A stretch of DNA of 64,000 nucleotides, from positions 1,116,001 to 1,180,000 of the forward strand of contig NZ_REFU01000001.1 of NCBI RefSeq assembly GCF_003688915.1. The letters run 5' to 3'. Below, in pieces: positions 62,182 through 64,000 of this stretch (the stretch's first letter is position 1; each line of letters starts with the position of its first letter). A program made the position numbers and the translations under genes. The stretch comes from Rhodococcus sp. SBT000017. GTDB lineage: Bacteria > Actinomycetota > Actinomycetes > Mycobacteriales > Mycobacteriaceae. The notes beneath the pieces are model-generated. The model did not search any database, had not been told where the DNA came from, and saw only the letters and a program-made list of their open reading frames with translations.

Positions 62182-63051
62182 TCAGGACTGAGCCTTCAGC
62201 CACCGGTCGTCGATCTCGCCGCGGGCCAGCAGCACCGACGGACCGCGCAGAGTGGCTCCGACGTGATCGATGGCCACGCGTACCCGACCGCCGAGCACAC
62301 CGACGCTCACCTCCCCGGTCTCGAGACCCTCGTAGGACAGCGCGGCCGCGGCCGCCGCCACGGTTCCGGTGCCACACGATCGCGTCTCCCCGACGCCACG
62401 CTCGAACACGCGCATCTCGACGCCGCCGTCGTCGAGCCTGGTCAGGATCTCGACGTTCGCACCGTGGGGAAAGAACTCGGTGTCCAGCGTCGGCGGTGCG
62501 GACAAGTCCAGAGCGCCGAGAGAAGCGCGCGTCAACGCACCGTCGACACAGGCCAGATGAGGGTTGCCGACGTCGATTCCGACGCCCTCGTACGTTCCGC
62601 CCGCGAGGGTCACCGAGCTCGAGCCCATCAGCGTGACGTCACCCATCGCCACGGTGACATCGGCGTCGGTGTCGTCGAACGAGTGGACGGTCACAGCGCG
62701 CGCGCCGGCCCGCGAACCCACCACGAACTGGTCACGTTGTTCGAGATCGTGCACCCGCAAGTAGTGCGCGAACACGCGGACACCGTTGCCGCACATCTCG
62801 GCAATGGTGCCGTCGCCGTTGCGGTAGTCCATGAACCAGTCCTCGGGCTCGACACCCGTCGGAATTCGGTCGAGTACGCCTGCATCTCGGAGCACACCGG
62901 CCCGCGCGACGCGCAGAATTCCGTCGGCACCGAGGCCCTGGCGTCGATCGCACAACACCGAGACCGCCGACCTGGTGAGTTCGAGCTCGGCTGCCGGATC
63001 CGGCAGTACGACGAAGTCGTTCTGAGTTCCGTGGCCTTTGGCGAATTCCAT
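62182..63051 (-). CDS. dapF: diaminopimelate epimerase
   Basis: A 289-residue cofactor-independent epimerase converting LL- to meso-diaminopimelate for lysine and peptidoglycan synthesis. The two active-site cysteines are Cys87 (EMCGNGVR) and Cys226 (RSCGTGTVA), at the same numbers as in the M. tuberculosis enzyme as I recall it. The N-terminal [11 protein letters not shown] block supports the ATG. It lies 24 bp downstream of miaA, so they are probably one operon. Confidence 0.97.
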   Translation of the reverse strand: MEFAKGHGTQNDFVVLPDPAAELELTRSAVSVLCDRRQGLGADGILRVARAGVLRDAGVLDRIPTGVEPEDWFMDYRNGDGTIAEMCGNGVRVFAHYLRVHDLEQRDQFVVGSRAGARAVTVHSFDDTDADVTVAMGDVTLMGSSSVTLAGGTYEGVGIDVGNPHLACVDGALTRASLGALDLSAPPTLDTEFFPHGANVEILTRLDDGGVEMRVFERGVGETRSCGTGTVAAAAAALSYEGLETGEVSVGVLGGRVRVAIDHVGATLRGPSVLLARGEIDDRWLKAQS

Positions 63052-63075
63052 GGCCGCGAGTCTACGGGGGTTCGG

Positions 63076-64000
63076 CTACGAGGGGTCGATCGCAGACAAG
63101 GCGTCCGACCTCAGCGTGGGCGAGGCACCGTCGAGCCAACGAACGCGTTCGTCGCGGCGAAACCAGGATCGTTGGCGTCGCACGTAGCGTCTGGTTCCGA
63201 TGAACGTCCGTTCGCGTGCGAACTCGACGTCGTACTCCCCCGCCAACACGTCGAGAGCCTGCGCGTACCCGATCGCCCGCGACGCGGTGACGCCCTCCCG
63301 TAGTCCCGAGGCGAGCAGCCCCTCCACCTCGTCGAGCAGTCCGCTCTCGAACATCAGCCGAGTGCGCTCGGCGATCCGATCGTCCAGTTCTGCTGTGTCG
63401 CGGTCGACTCCCAACACCACCGTGCCCCAGCGAGGTGCGCCGATCTTCGGGGCCGAGGCCGCGAACGGCTGCCCGGTCAGCTCCACCACCTCGAGCGCCC
63501 GGACCATGCGCCTGCCGTCGGTGGGCAGGATCGATGCGGCAGCCTCGGGATCGGCGGCCGTCAACGCGCGATGGATCTCCTCGACGCCGTCGCGTTCGAG
63601 GACTGCTTCCCATTTCGCTCGGACGACGGGGTCGGTGGCCGGAAAGGCCCATTCGTCGAGCAACGACTGCACGTACATCATCGATCCGCCGACGATGATC
63701 GGCCGCAGACCCCGCGATCGAATGTCCTCGACGTCGGCGACCGCAGCCGCTTGGTACCGCGCGACGGTAGCGATGTCGGTGACCTCGAGCACATCGAGTT
63801 GATGGTGCGGAATTCCGCGCCGCTCCGCGACGGGCAGTTTCGCGGTCCCGATGTCCATCCCCCGGTACTGCTGCATGGCGTCGATATTGACTATTTCGCC
63901 GCCGAGTCCCTCGGCCAGATCGAGAGCCAGATCGGATTTGCCTGCGGCAGTCGGCCCGATGACCGCGACCGGAGTCGTGACCGAATCGCTCGCCCCGTCA
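63076..64000 (-). CDS. miaA: tRNA dimethylallyltransferase, 5' end outside window
   Basis: MiaA adds a dimethylallyl group to N6 of A37 in tRNAs reading UNN codons. The reading frame continues upstream of the internal ATG 63876 to the window edge and encodes the P-loop [12 protein letters not shown] (about 63925-63957) and the [15 protein letters not shown] motif, so that ATG is not the start. Further conserved blocks are [25 protein letters not shown] and [15 protein letters not shown] [10 protein letters not shown]. At least 308 residues are visible; the start codon lies beyond 64000. Confidence 0.93.
   Translation of the reverse strand, partial: DGASDSVTTPVAVIGPTAAGKSDLALDLAEGLGGEIVNIDAMQQYRGMDIGTAKLPVAERRGIPHHQLDVLEVTDIATVARYQAAAVADVEDIRSRGLRPIIVGGSMMYVQSLLDEWAFPATDPVVRAKWEAVLERDGVEEIHRALTAADPEAAASILPTDGRRMVRALEVVELTGQPFAASAPKIGAPRWGTVVLGVDRDTAELDDRIAERTRLMFESGLLDEVEGLLASGLREGVTASRAIGYAQALDVLAGEYDVEFARERTFIGTRRYVRRQRSWFRRDERVRWLDGASPTLRSDALSAIDPS

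Noticed and set aside
1..64000. tRNA, rRNA, insertion sequences, prophage genes, riboswitches
   Set aside because: Scanning both strands by eye gave no cloverleaf-like conserved blocks, transposase or integrase motifs, or recognisable riboswitch cores; a covariance search was not possible here.

Overview
The window is a gene-dense, high-GC actinobacterial chromosome segment. Gene content and order follow the Mycobacterium tuberculosis block Rv2689c to Rv2727c closely: TrmA-type RNA methyltransferase, APC permease, ceoB/ceoC, DUF3159, OB-fold protein, hydrolase, DUF3710, dut, DUF3093, DUF4193, cei, suhB, ppgK, sigA, sigB, ideR, sthA, PAC2 protein, hydrolase, PhzF, nrdR, SOS division-inhibitor slot, lexA, fadE20, hflX, dapF, miaA. 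The complete fructose PTS, an intact oxyR-ahpC-ahpD locus and the codon/GC style suggest Rhodococcus (the R. fascians / Rhodococcoides group is my best guess). Genus and synteny are recalled from knowledge, not computed. No tRNA, rRNA, prophage, insertion sequence or CRISPR array was seen.

Layout. 0.2-9.4 kb: RNA methyltransferase and APC permease (overlapping, minus strand), facing two TrkA-type potassium-uptake subunits, then conserved actinobacterial DUF genes and dut. 9.9-22.4 kb: envelope protein Cei, inositol phosphatase, polyphosphate glucokinase, the principal sigma factor SigA, an exporter, a helicase, a YihY membrane protein, small DUF proteins, a methyltransferase and the stress sigma factor SigB. 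22.5-28.4 kb: a GNAT/ADP-forming acyl-CoA synthetase fusion overlapping an AcuC-like deacetylase (probably a reversible lysine-acetylation module), then IdeR and GalE. 28.4-36.2 kb: DUF4192, a lipoprotein, the mycothiol-dependent formaldehyde pair (MscR plus metallo-hydrolase), SthA, a PAC2 protein and a hydrolase. 36.2-49 kb: DUF3516 helicase, the peroxide locus oxyR/ahpCD, PhzF, a probable permuted papain-fold peptidase, a class III aminotransferase, a Pr6Pr membrane protein, HrpA and NrdR. 49.1-53.2 kb: SOS pair (small membrane protein and LexA), acyl-CoA dehydrogenase, uracil/xanthine permease. 53.2-59.3 kb: PTS regulon (ptsI divergent from fruR-fruK-fruA-ptsH). 59.25-59.46 kb: six 34-bp hairpin repeats. 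59.5-64 kb: membrane-anchored propeller-like protein, HflX, DapF and MiaA (5' end beyond the window).

Regulatory signals that can be read directly include a shared -35 palindrome between ptsI and fruR, two LexA boxes between lexA and its divergent neighbour, an extracytoplasmic-sigma type promoter at sigB, an OxyR-like palindrome on the oxyR -10 box, and eleven starts preceded by TANNNT 6-7 nt upstream, which predict leaderless mRNAs. The strongest unexplained element is the 34-bp hairpin repeat array and its 22-nt relative inside a coding gene at 42039-42060.
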